Shown: positions 21,442 through 29,024, counted from the first letter of the stretch. The stretch is DNA of 29,225 nt from Lachnospiraceae bacterium UBA3785 (GCA_002369495.1 DFFD01000232.1:1-29225), one strand, 5' to 3'. Notes: generated from the sequence alone by a model not told the origin. Translations and numbers: made by a program.

Positions 21442-23223
21442 TCAGATCGAAGCCCCCTCGAACTGGGAATTGTAGAGCTTCGCGTAGAAGCCGCCCCTTG
21501 CGAGCAGCTCGCTGTGCGTGCCTTTCTCCACGATGTGTCCCTCGTTCATGACCAGGATCACGTCCGCCTCGCGGATCGTCGAGAGCCGGTGCGCGACGAT
21601 GAAGGAAGTCCGCCCCTCCATCATCCGGTTGAAGGCCTTCTGGATCCGCATCTCGGTGCGCGTATCGATGCTGGACGTCGCCTCGTCCAGGATCAGCATC
21701 GGCGGCAGCGAGAGCATGACGCGCGCGATGCAGAGGAGCTGCTTTTCGCCCTGGGAGAGCTGGCTGCCGTCCTCGGAGATCACCGTGTCATAGCCTTCCG
21801 GCAGTCTGGAAATGAAACCATGCGCATGCGCTGCCTTCGCCGCCTCCTCGATCGCTTCGCGCGGGGCGTCCGGGTCGCCGTAGGCGATATTTTCCGCGAT
21901 GGTCCCGGCTTTCAGCCAGGTGTCCTGCAGCACCATGCCGTAGGAGGCGCGGAGGCTCTTCCGCCTGATTTTCCGGATATCCGTCCCTGAGACGCTGATC
22001 GAGCCCTCGTCCACATCGTAGAACCGCATCAGAAGGTTGATGAGCGTCGTCTTGCCGCAGCCCGTCGGGCCGACGATCGCGATGCGCTCTCCCGGATGCA
22101 CATCCAGCGAAAAATGCTCGATGAGCGGCCTGTCCGGCACATAGCGGAAGGCCACGTCCCGGAGCGAGACATTTCCGTCCGCCTCGCCCTCCGCGAGCGT
22201 CCGCGCGCCCGGCTCGTCCGCCGGGTCCGGCTCCGCGTCGTAGAGCTCGAAGATGCGGGCCGCGCAGGCAATCGCGTTTGTGAGCTCCGTGACGACGCCC
22301 GAGATCTCGTTGAAGGGCTTCGTATACTGGTTCGCGTAGGTGAGGAAGATCGACAGCCGGCCGACTGTGATGCCTCCCGCAACCGCAAAGAGCGCTCCGG
22401 CGAGGATCACACCCGCGTAGACCACGCTGTTGACAAATCTCGTCGCCGGGTTCGTGATGCTCGAGTAAAATGTCGCCTTGAGGCTCGCCGCGGCCAGCTC
22501 GTCGTTGACCTCGTCAAAATGCGCCAGCGACTCCGCCTCGTCCCCGAAAGCCCTGATCACGCGCATGCCGTCGATATCCTCGTTGATGATGGCGGTCTCC
22601 TCGCCGCGGATGTCGCTCTGCAGGTGGAAGAACCGGTAGGTCTTGTTCGCGATGAAGGCCGCGACGACGAGCGAGAGCGGCGTGACCAGGATCACGACGA
22701 GCGCGATCGGCAGGTTCACGCGCAGCATGAAAATGAGAGTCCCGAGGATCGTGAGGACGCCGGAGAAGAGCTGGGTGAAGCCCATGAGGAGGCCGTCGGA
22801 GACCAGGTCCGCGTCCGCGATCACGCGGGAGACCAGGTCGCCGGTCAGGTGCGTGTCGAGGTAGGAAAGCGGGAGGATCTCCAGCTTCTTCACCGCCTTG
22901 TTGCGGAGATCCCGCGTCACATTGTAGGTGATTTTGTTGTTGCAGATCCCCATGACCCACTGGGCAGCCGCGGAGGCCGCGAGCGAAAGGCCGATGAGGA
23001 GCAGTGTTTTCTTGACGGCGGTAAAATCAACCCTCCCAAGCCCGATCATATAATCGATCGCATCGCCGGTCAGGATCGGGATGAGCAGCTGCCCGCCGAC
23101 GGAAACCGCCGCGCAGAGAAGGCTTGCGATCACAAACAGACGATAGGGGCGGATAAGCTTTAAGACGCGCTTTACGGTCGCGAGCATTTTTTCGCGGCTC
23201 ATCTTTTCATTTTTCTTCTTCAT
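21442..23223 (-). CDS. ABC exporter half-transporter, catalytically competent NBD
   Basis: 593 residues: six-helix membrane domain (about 25-320) and ATPase domain (about 350-590). Walker A GPTGCGKT (385-392), Q-loop LQDTW (432-436), Walker B LILDE (510-514) with catalytic E514, switch histidine H545 in FIVAHR. The signature is altered to LSQGE (489-493). This is the partner of the gene at 23220 in a heterodimeric multidrug-type exporter: it supplies the functional Walker side of the active site and the defective signature of the other site. Its ATG overlaps the stop of the upstream half by 4 nt. Substrate unknown. Confidence 0.93.
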   Translation of the reverse strand: MKKKNEKMSREKMLATVKRVLKLIRPYRLFVIASLLCAAVSVGGQLLIPILTGDAIDYMIGLGRVDFTAVKKTLLLIGLSLAASAAAQWVMGICNNKITYNVTRDLRNKAVKKLEILPLSYLDTHLTGDLVSRVIADADLVSDGLLMGFTQLFSGVLTILGTLIFMLRVNLPIALVVILVTPLSLVVAAFIANKTYRFFHLQSDIRGEETAIINEDIDGMRVIRAFGDEAESLAHFDEVNDELAAASLKATFYSSITNPATRFVNSVVYAGVILAGALFAVAGGITVGRLSIFLTYANQYTKPFNEISGVVTELTNAIACAARIFELYDAEPDPADEPGARTLAEGEADGNVSLRDVAFRYVPDRPLIEHFSLDVHPGERIAIVGPTGCGKTTLINLLMRFYDVDEGSISVSGTDIRKIRRKSLRASYGMVLQDTWLKAGTIAENIAYGDPDAPREAIEEAAKAAHAHGFISRLPEGYDTVISEDGSQLSQGEKQLLCIARVMLSLPPMLILDEATSSIDTRTEMRIQKAFNRMMEGRTSFIVAHRLSTIREADVILVMNEGHIVEKGTHSELLARGGFYAKLYNSQFEGASI

Positions 23224-24947
23224 CGCGCCTCCCCCTTTCCGAACTGGCTCTCGTAGATGTCGCGGTAAACCTCGCAGCCTGCAAGCAGTTCCTCATGGGT
23301 GCCGATGCCGGCTATCCTGCCTTCGTCGAGGACGATGATCTTATCCGAATTCATGACCGAGTTGGCCCGCTGGCTCACGATGAAGACGGTCATCTTACCG
23401 GACATTTCCCGGATGGCCCGCCTGAGTGCAGCGTCCGTCGCGTAGTCGAGCGCGCTCGCCGAGTCGTCGAGGATCAGGATCTTCGGCTCCGCGATGAGTG
23501 CCCGCGCGATCGTAAGGCGCTGGCGCTGCCCGCCGGAGAAGTTCCGGCCGCCCTGCTCCACCGGAGCGTCGAGCCCTGCTTTCTTCCCCCGCACAAAATC
23601 AGCCGCCTGGGCTGCCGTAAGAGCGCGCCACATGTCCGCCTCCTCCGCGTCCTTCTTCCCCATGAGCAGGTTCGAGCGGATCGTTCCGGAGAACAGGGCG
23701 GCTTTCTGGAGCGCGACCGCGACCGTCTCGTCGATTGCTTCCTTTTTGAGGTTCTCCACGCGGGTCCCGAAGAGGCGGATTGAGCCGTCCGTCCGGTCGT
23801 AGAAGCGCGGGATGAGGTTAACGAGTGAAGATTTGCCGGAGCCCGTTCCGCCGATCACGCCGATCGTCTCGCCCGGCATCGCCGTGAAGGAAATGTCATG
23901 AAGGCTCTCGCCGCCGGCTCCCGGATAGGTCAGGCTCACATGGTCGAACACGACCGCCGGCACGCCCGGCTTCTCCTCCACAGTGCCGGAACCGTACTGC
24001 ATGGAGGGTTCCGTCTTAAGGATCTCATCCACGCGGTCCGCCGAGGCGAGCGCCCGGGTCACCTGCACGATGAGGTTCGCGAGCTTCACCAGCTCCACCA
24101 GGATCTGGTTCAGGTAGTTGACCAGGGCAACCACGTCGCCCTGGGCGAGCGAGCCGACGCTGATCTCCACCGCACCGGTGTTTAAGAGCACGATAAGCGC
24201 GACGTTCACGACGACAAAGGTCAGCGGGTTCATCAGCGCGGAAATACCCCCGACGTGCAGCTGATCGCGCGTCAGGGCTGCATTTGCCTTGTGGAAGCGG
24301 GCCGTCTCCGCGTCCTCGCGGCCGAACGCGCGGACAACGCGGACGCCGGTCAGGTTCTCGCGGACCGTCCCGGTGAGCGCGTCGAGGCTTCCCTGCGTCT
24401 TCCGGTAGAGCGGTCTCGTCACCTTCATGATCCCGAAAACGATCACGCCGAGCACCGGGATCGCGACGGCAAATATGAGGGCCGCCTTCACGCTGATCGT
24501 GAACGCCATGATCATGGAGCCGAACACGATGAACGGCGAGCGCAGGAAGAGGCGCAGGAAGAGGTTGAGCCCGTTCTGCACCTGGTTGACGTCCGACGTC
24601 ATGCGCGTGATGAGCGTGCCCGTGCCGACCTTGTCGAGATCCGCGAACCCGAAGGACTGGATGTGGTGAAAGAGCTCGTGGCGCATCGCGGAGGAGACGC
24701 CGACCGCTGCCTTCGCCGCGAAATACTGCGCGGTGATCGAGGCGGCAAGCCCCAGGAGCCCCAGCAGGATGAGGATCAGGGCATGGGAGAACACATAGCG
24801 GCTGTCTGCCCGCCCGATCCCGTTGTTGATGATGTCAGCCGTGACCAGCGGCACAAACAGGTCGAAAAATGCCTCCAGCATCTTCAGTGCCGGAGCCACC
24901 ACCGCCTCGCGGCGGTAATTTTTCAAAAAGGACAGCAGCCTTTTCAC
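23220..24947 (-). CDS. ABC exporter half-transporter, degenerate NBD
   Basis: 575 residues: membrane domain (about 15-300) and ATPase domain (about 330-570). Walker A GGTGSGKS (366-373) and a canonical signature FSGGQ (470-474). In Walker B the catalytic Glu is Asp (LILDD, D495) and the switch His is Gln (IVSQR, Q526). These are the hallmark changes of the degenerate site in heterodimeric exporters of the BmrCD/LmrCD/TM287-288 type. Start GTG at 24947 with GGGGGA 9 nt upstream. Only 24 nt, without a terminator, separate it from the cystatin-like gene upstream, so all three genes are probably one transcript. Confidence 0.93.
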   Translation of the reverse strand: MKRLLSFLKNYRREAVVAPALKMLEAFFDLFVPLVTADIINNGIGRADSRYVFSHALILILLGLLGLAASITAQYFAAKAAVGVSSAMRHELFHHIQSFGFADLDKVGTGTLITRMTSDVNQVQNGLNLFLRLFLRSPFIVFGSMIMAFTISVKAALIFAVAIPVLGVIVFGIMKVTRPLYRKTQGSLDALTGTVRENLTGVRVVRAFGREDAETARFHKANAALTRDQLHVGGISALMNPLTFVVVNVALIVLLNTGAVEISVGSLAQGDVVALVNYLNQILVELVKLANLIVQVTRALASADRVDEILKTEPSMQYGSGTVEEKPGVPAVVFDHVSLTYPGAGGESLHDISFTAMPGETIGVIGGTGSGKSSLVNLIPRFYDRTDGSIRLFGTRVENLKKEAIDETVAVALQKAALFSGTIRSNLLMGKKDAEEADMWRALTAAQAADFVRGKKAGLDAPVEQGGRNFSGGQRQRLTIARALIAEPKILILDDSASALDYATDAALRRAIREMSGKMTVFIVSQRANSVMNSDKIIVLDEGRIAGIGTHEELLAGCEVYRDIYESQFGKGEAR

Positions 24948-24971
24948 GTCAGTAAGTCCCCCTTTTTATAA

Positions 24972-25775
24972 TCACGGCAGGCCGATCTCAATCGGCTCGC
25001 TCTCGCCGAATTTTGCATTTCCCTGAAGATCCTGATAAATGGTCACGAGCGAGAACTCCGGAACCGCATCCGGGTGAACGACCGTCGTGCGGCAGAGGAT
25101 CAGGTAATTGCTGCCCGAGACGATCTGCTTCGCGAGATACGCGACGGGCTCGTAGTCGACGCCCAGGAGGCCTTCGAGAGCCTTGTCCCAGGCGGCCTTC
25201 ACCTCCTCGTTCGCCTCCAGCGTAAGATCGCCCGCGTTGGCTTCAAAGCTCCCCGGCATGACCTCCCCGACGATCACTTTTTTCCCGATGATCTCCGCGT
25301 TCCCGGAAAGGTCGGCGTAGACGTAGAGGATCCTGATCTCCGGCAGGGCGTCCGGCCCGGCCGCCGTGACCCGCGCCGCGAAGCAGTAGTTGGTTCCCGC
25401 GACGACCTGGGTGGCGAGAAGCGCGATCGGATCGTACGTGTGCTCCTGATCCGCCGCGGCCGCCAGCTCAAATGCCTTCGCCGCCCGCTCGTCCGCCTCG
25501 ACAGCCGTGTCGCCGGTGTTGATCGTCCAGCCGCCGACCAGCGCAGGTGCCGGCCCGGGCTCCAGGCTCTCCTCAAAGGATTCCGTGCTCTCCGCCGGCA
25601 ATACGCTCTCCGCCGGTTCGACGCTTTCCGCGGCCGAAGTCTCCGCCGGCGATACGCTCTCCGGATCCGGCGACGTGCTCTCCTCTCCGCCCGGCGACCG
25701 GAAAATCGACATAAGGATCAGCGCGCACACAGCTCCGCCCGCAGCCACCAGGGCATATCTCATCTTTCTGCTCAT
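24972..25775 (-). CDS. Membrane-anchored protein with two cystatin-like domains
   Basis: 267 residues. N-terminal hydrophobic anchor (about 7-24) without a lipobox, so uncleaved or a plain signal peptide. A Ser/Glu/Pro-rich spacer (about 28-78) with repeated AES and PAES blocks follows. Then come two homologous domains of about 93 residues (about 79-170 and 173-267). Domain 1 starts LVGGW and has QVVAGTNY (123-130); domain 2 has QIVSGSNY (217-224). This is the QxVxG loop of cystatins, inhibitors of papain-type cysteine peptidases; domain 1 matches the stefin wording QVVAGTNY exactly. Both domains end in IxIGxP/VIVGE-like strands, and LPEIRILYVYADLSGNA corresponds to VPEFSLVTIYQDLQGNA. The start at 25775 has GGGAGG 6 nt upstream. 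Inhibitor activity is inferred from the motif and not certain. It is outside the cytoplasm if exported. Confidence 0.82.
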   Translation of the reverse strand: MSRKMRYALVAAGGAVCALILMSIFRSPGGEESTSPDPESVSPAETSAAESVEPAESVLPAESTESFEESLEPGPAPALVGGWTINTGDTAVEADERAAKAFELAAAADQEHTYDPIALLATQVVAGTNYCFAARVTAAGPDALPEIRILYVYADLSGNAEIIGKKVIVGEVMPGSFEANAGDLTLEANEEVKAAWDKALEGLLGVDYEPVAYLAKQIVSGSNYLILCRTTVVHPDAVPEFSLVTIYQDLQGNAKFGESEPIEIGLP

Positions 25776-25819
25776 TTCACACCTCCCGGATCAGACATTT
25801 CATGTTTCATCTGCTTATT

Positions 25820-25847
25820 ATTGTAGCATATCGGGAGCTTTTTTCAA
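25820..25847 (-). promoter_or_regulatory. Promoter of the cystatin-like / ABC exporter operon
   Basis: On the minus strand TTGAAA (25847-25842), a 16-nt spacer and an extended -10 TGCTACAAT (TACAAT at 25825-25820). Transcription would start near 25813. It is only 6 nt away, back to back, from the -35 of the pepC promoter, so one polymerase or regulator could affect both. Confidence 0.65.
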
Positions 25848-25853
25848 TCGCCG

Positions 25854-25881
25854 TTGCCTTTTTTTCATTTTCGGGTATACT
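25854..25881 (+). promoter_or_regulatory. Promoter of pepC
   Basis: TTGCCT (25854-25859), a 16-nt spacer and TATACT (25876-25881). Leader of about 27 nt; GGGAGG at 25903-25908 precedes the ATG at 25915. Confidence 0.65.
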
Positions 25882-25914
25882 AAGAAGGAATAAAAACATC
25901 CAGGGAGGAACACC

Positions 25915-27228
25915 ATGAAAGGAATCTCACTTGACAATATCCGGGAATACCGCGAGGCCATGCGCCGCGACCCGTCCGTCCCGGCTCTCACATCCGCGAT
26001 GGCCAGGACACCCATGGAGGATCTCGCCTTCGTGCCGACGGCCGCTGCCCGGCTTTCGGGCGATTTCGAAGTGGAAATAAAAACCCACGGCATCACCGCC
26101 CAGGAAAAGAGCGGCCGCTGCTGGCTCTTTGCCGCGCTGAACTACCTGCGCGAGGAAGTCATCAAACACACCGGCCTCGAGGACTTCGTCCTCTCCGGCA
26201 ACTACCTCTCCTTCTACGACAAGCTCGAGAAGGCCAACAACGTCCTCACGATGGCGGTCACCTACGCTGACCTGCCCTACAGTGACCGGATGACGGAGTA
26301 TATCTTCCGCGGCTTCGGCGACGGCGGCTACTGGGACATGGCCGCGGACCTCGTCGCCAAATACGGCGCCGCCCCGAAGATTGCCATGCCCGAGTCCTAC
26401 CAGTCGGAGCACACGGACACCTTCATGAAGAAATACCTGGCCCTCGTCCGCAAGGACGCCGCCGAACTTCGCGAGATGGCCCGCAAGGGGCTTGATACGG
26501 ACGCCCGGAAAAATGAAATGATGGCCGAAATCTACAAAACCCTCTGCATCGTTTTCGGCGAGCCGGTCGAGACCTTCGATTTTGATTACCGCGGCCCTGA
26601 CGGGGTCTACCACAAAAACCGCGGGATCACGCCGAAAGAGTTCTACGACAAATTCATCGGCGTCGACCTCCGCGAGTTCGCGACGATCACCCACCATCCG
26701 ACGCCGGGCCTCCCGATGGACCATCACTATGCCTTCCATTACATCGGCTCGATGGCGGACCGCAACGTCGACAACCTGAACCTCACGATGGACGAGCTCG
26801 AGGAGCTCTGCATCCGGCAGCTTAAGGCCGGGATGCCGGTCTGGTTCGGCTGCGACGCCGGGGCTTTCGGCGACCGCAAGGCCGGCATTTGGGACCCCGC
26901 GAGCCTCAATTTCGAGAAGATCCTCGGCGGCGTGGACCTGCACCTTGAGAAGGGCGCCCGCCTCCGCGCGCAGATGAGCTACGCGACCCACGCGATGATC
27001 CTCGTCGGGGTGAATTTCGACGAGAACGGCGTCCCCAACCGCTGGAAGATCGAGAACAGCTGGGGCGGCGAGGTCGGAAAGAAGGGGTATTTCGTCTGCA
27101 GCGAGGCCTATTTCCGCGAGTACGTCTACGAGGCGATCATCCACCGGTCCTTCCTCGACGACCGCCAGCGCTCGCTCCTTGATACAGAGCCTGAGGTGAT
27201 CCCGGCCTGGGAGAGCGACTTCAGGTGA
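25915..27228 (+). CDS. pepC: Aminopeptidase C (C1B, bleomycin hydrolase family)
   Basis: 437 residues, the normal family length. Papain-fold cysteine aminopeptidase, usually a cytoplasmic hexamer that trims peptides. Catalytic residues visible: Q63 (oxyanion) and C69 in QEKSGRCWLFAALN, H359 in ATHAMILVG, N381 in WKIENSWGG. No signal peptide. The start is supported by GGGAGGAACACC upstream. It is divergent from the cystatin-like gene, a notable pairing of cysteine peptidase and cystatin fold. Downstream, 351 nt of repeats separate it from pepT in the same direction; with no clear terminator the two may be cotranscribed. Confidence 0.96.
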   Translation: MKGISLDNIREYREAMRRDPSVPALTSAMARTPMEDLAFVPTAAARLSGDFEVEIKTHGITAQEKSGRCWLFAALNYLREEVIKHTGLEDFVLSGNYLSFYDKLEKANNVLTMAVTYADLPYSDRMTEYIFRGFGDGGYWDMAADLVAKYGAAPKIAMPESYQSEHTDTFMKKYLALVRKDAAELREMARKGLDTDARKNEMMAEIYKTLCIVFGEPVETFDFDYRGPDGVYHKNRGITPKEFYDKFIGVDLREFATITHHPTPGLPMDHHYAFHYIGSMADRNVDNLNLTMDELEELCIRQLKAGMPVWFGCDAGAFGDRKAGIWDPASLNFEKILGGVDLHLEKGARLRAQMSYATHAMILVGVNFDENGVPNRWKIENSWGGEVGKKGYFVCSEAYFREYVYEAIIHRSFLDDRQRSLLDTEPEVIPAWESDFR

Positions 27229-27267
27229 CACTTCGGGGACGGTTCCTGGGAGGCTGCCGAATCCTCG

Positions 27268-27315
27268 GGGACGGTTCCTGGGAGGCCGCCAGCGGCGGCC
27301 GGGGGGAACCGTCCC
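27268..27315 (+). repeat. Type 1 two-tier hairpin element, copy 1
   Basis: Outer stem GGGACGGTTCC (27268-27278) with GGAACCGTCCC (27305-27315), 11 bp perfect. Inner stem GGCCGCC (27284-27290) with GGCGGCC (27294-27300), 7 bp perfect, loop AGC. No T-tract, so not a typical terminator. Confidence 0.88.
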
Positions 27316-27367
27316 TGCAGCAGCTGGGAACCTCGGGGACGGTTCCTGGGAGGCTGCCGAATCCTCG

Positions 27368-27415
27368 GGGACGGTTCCTGGGAGGCCGCCAACGGCGGCC
27401 GGGGGGAACCGTCCC
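27368..27415 (+). repeat. Type 1 two-tier hairpin element, copy 2
   Basis: Same outer 11-bp and inner 7-bp stems as copy 1; only the inner loop differs (AAC). Exactly 100 bp after copy 1. Confidence 0.88.
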
Positions 27416-27418
27416 TTA

Positions 27419-27484
27419 CAGCAGCTGGGAACCGTCCCTGCAGCAGCTGGGAACCGTCCCTGCAGCAGCTGGGAACCGTCCCTG
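27419..27484 (+). repeat. 22-bp tandem repeat, three copies
   Basis: The unit CAGCAGCTGGGAACCGTCCC plus TG is repeated at 27419, 27441 and 27463 without mismatch; a partial fourth (CAGCAGCTG) starts at 27485. Each unit carries only the right core GAACCGTCCC and the palindrome CAGCTG. The unpaired right cores could pair with the lone left cores at 27236 and 27336. Confidence 0.92.
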
Positions 27485-27502
27485 CAGCAGCTGACAACCT
27501 CG

Positions 27503-27548
27503 GGGACGGTTCTCAGAACCCGCCGAAGGCGGCTTCAAGAACCGTCCC
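27503..27548 (+). repeat. Type 2 two-tier hairpin element, copy 1
   Basis: Outer stem GGGACGGTTCT (27503-27513) with AGAACCGTCCC (27538-27548), 11 bp. Inner stem CCGCC (27520-27524) with GGCGG (27528-27532), loop GAA. It ends 19 nt before the pepT ribosome binding site (27567-27573). An almost identical copy in inverted orientation lies after pepT at 28928-28973. Confidence 0.88.
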
Positions 27549-27579
27549 TGAACCTTTCATCCCTTCAAAGGAGAATCCC

Positions 27580-28800
27580 ATGTCCTTCAACAACCAAGTA
27601 ACCGAACGCCTCATCCGCTACGCCCGCATCAACACCCAGTCGACCCATTTTGAAGGCACCTGGCCGACAACCGCCTGCCAGCGGGACCTTGCACGCGAGC
27701 TCGCGGGCGAGCTCATTTCCATCGGGTCTTCCGACGTCTTCCTCGACGAGGAAAACTGCGTCGTCTACGCCCGCATCCCCGGAAATGTCCCCGCCGACCC
27801 CGTCGGCTTCATCGCCCACCTCGACACCGCGCCGGACGCCCCCGGCGAAAATGTCCGGCCCTGGCTCCTTCGAAGCTACGACGGGGGCGATATCATTTTA
27901 AATAAAGAGAAAAATATCATCATGCGCCGCGCCGACTACGACAATCTCGGCCGCTACGTCGGCCAGGACCTCATCCTGACCGACGGGACCACGCTTCTGG
28001 GCGGGGACGACAAGGCTTCGATTGCCTCGATCATGACGATGGCTGAGCATCTTCTCGCCCACCCGGAGATCCCGCATCGGCCGGTCGCGCTCGCGTTCAC
28101 CCCCGACGAGGAGGTCGGCGGGCTCGCGCAGGCGCTCGACCTTGACCGCTTCGGCTCGAAAGCCGCCTACACACTCGACGGCGACCATCTCGGCTATTTC
28201 ACCGACGAGACTTTCAACGCCTCCGAGGCCGTCGTCACGATCCGCGGGCTCAGCGTCCACACCGGGACCGCCAAAGGCATCATGATCAACAGCGTGGATA
28301 TCGCTTCGGAATTCATGCAGGCCCTCCCGCAAAATGAAAAGCCCCAATACACCGACGGCTCCCAGGGTTTCTTCCACATGATCTCCTGCTCCGCGTCCTG
28401 CGAGCATGCGGAGCTCTCCCTCATTGTGAGGGATTTTGACGCGGAGGCATTTGCGGCCCGCGAGGCGCTCCTTCAGACGATTGCGGACCGCCTGAACGAG
28501 ACTTACGGTGTCGGCACGGTCTCCGTCACGATCACGGAGCAGTACCGCAACATGAAGGAAATTCTCGGCACAATGCCGGAGCTGGCCTCCCGCCTTGAGG
28601 AGGCGATCCGGGCTTCCGGCGTCACGCCGGTCCACGAGCCCTTCCGCGGCGGGACGGACGGCTCCGCCCTCACCTTCCGCGGGCTCCCCTGCCCGAATCT
28701 CTCCGCCGGCTACGAGAATGCCCACGGCCGGTTCGAGTACGTCCCGGTCCAGTCCATGTCAAAGAACGTGGAGATTCTGCTCCGCCTGGTCTCCCCGTGA
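27580..28800 (+). CDS. pepT: Peptidase T (tripeptide aminopeptidase, M20B)
   Basis: 406 residues, the family's length. Di-zinc aminopeptidase that releases N-terminal residues from tripeptides in the cytoplasm. Metal and catalytic residues: H80 and D82 (IAHLDTAPD), D143 (LLGGDDKAS), E177/E178 (TPDEEVGG), D200 (YTLDGDHLG) and H382 (YENAHGRFEY); these agree closely with the order and spacing of the E. coli enzyme. The usual DGGPLGE is DGDHLGY here. ATG 27580 has AAAGGAG 6 nt upstream. It follows pepC in the same direction, consistent with a shared peptide-salvage role, and is bracketed on both sides by the GGGACGGTTC repeats. Confidence 0.96.
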   Translation: MSFNNQVTERLIRYARINTQSTHFEGTWPTTACQRDLARELAGELISIGSSDVFLDEENCVVYARIPGNVPADPVGFIAHLDTAPDAPGENVRPWLLRSYDGGDIILNKEKNIIMRRADYDNLGRYVGQDLILTDGTTLLGGDDKASIASIMTMAEHLLAHPEIPHRPVALAFTPDEEVGGLAQALDLDRFGSKAAYTLDGDHLGYFTDETFNASEAVVTIRGLSVHTGTAKGIMINSVDIASEFMQALPQNEKPQYTDGSQGFFHMISCSASCEHAELSLIVRDFDAEAFAAREALLQTIADRLNETYGVGTVSVTITEQYRNMKEILGTMPELASRLEEAIRASGVTPVHEPFRGGTDGSALTFRGLPCPNLSAGYENAHGRFEYVPVQSMSKNVEILLRLVSP

Positions 28801-28815
28801 GTTTTGGGGACGGCC

Positions 28816-28894
28816 GGGACGGTTCCCGGGAGGCCGCCCATCGCTGGGGACGGTTCCTGGGAGGCCGCCAGGGGCGGCCGGGGGGAACCGTCCC
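28816..28894 (+). repeat. GGGACGGTTC repeat cluster after pepT, with type 1 element copy 3
   Basis: A lone left core (28816-28825) and a complete type 1 hairpin (28847-28894): outer stem GGGACGGTTCC/GGAACCGTCCC, inner GGCCGCC/GGCGGCC, loop AGG. Same orientation as the two copies before pepT. A degraded right core (TACCGTCCC) lies just downstream, near 28903-28911. Confidence 0.85.
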
Positions 28895-28927
28895 TGAATG
28901 AGTACCGTCCCTGAATGACCGCCGCCA

Positions 28928-28973
28928 GGGACGGTTCTTGAATCCGCCTTCGGCGGGTTCTGAGAACCGTCCC
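28928..28973 (-). repeat. Type 2 hairpin element, inverted copy
   Basis: The reverse complement of this stretch equals 27503-27548 with a single difference (GGCGGATTC for GGCGGCTTC). The outer 11-bp and inner 5-bp stems are kept. The two type 2 copies therefore flank pepT as near-perfect inverted repeats. Confidence 0.88.
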
Positions 28974-28975
28974 CC

Positions 28976-29008
28976 AAAAAAAGCAGCAGCCCCCTCCCGG
29001 GAGCTGCC
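28976..29008 (-). terminator. Rho-independent terminator of the right-end gene
   Basis: On the minus strand, GGCAGCTCCCGG and GGGGGCTGC form a GC-rich stem followed by a run of seven T (28982-28976). It begins about 17 nt after the stop at 29025 and lies at the edge of the repeat cluster. Confidence 0.75.
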
Positions 29009-29024
29009 GCCCACTCTCCTGGCC

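Larger units (their letters stand above)
27234..27433 (+). repeat. 100-bp direct duplication of hairpin-forming repeat
   Basis: The 100 nt from 27234 recur from 27334 with only a few differences (AGC/AAC at the inner loop, and one inserted base before CAGCAGCTGG). Each copy holds one lone left core GGGACGGTTC (27236, 27336) and one complete 48-bp hairpin element (27268-27315, 27368-27415). It begins 5 nt after the pepC stop. Confidence 0.9.

Noticed and set aside
25927..27231. 434-residue open frame on the minus strand opposite pepC
   Set aside because: It mirrors the entire pepC gene, whose catalytic motifs are certain; the frame is open only because of GC-rich codon bias and its protein has no recognisable domain.
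27419..27490. Possible CRISPR array from regularly spaced repeats
   Set aside because: The repeats are head-to-tail 22-bp units with no unique spacers and no cas genes nearby; this is a simple tandem repeat.
27225..27494. Short plus- and minus-strand frames within the repeat region after pepC
   Set aside because: The predicted peptides are translations of the repeat itself (recurring GRFLGG or SQLLQGR blocks) and have no convincing ribosome binding site.
27268..27548. Repeat hairpins as terminators of pepC
   Set aside because: The stems are strong but none is followed by a run of T on the plus strand, and several copies in a row are not expected for a simple terminator.
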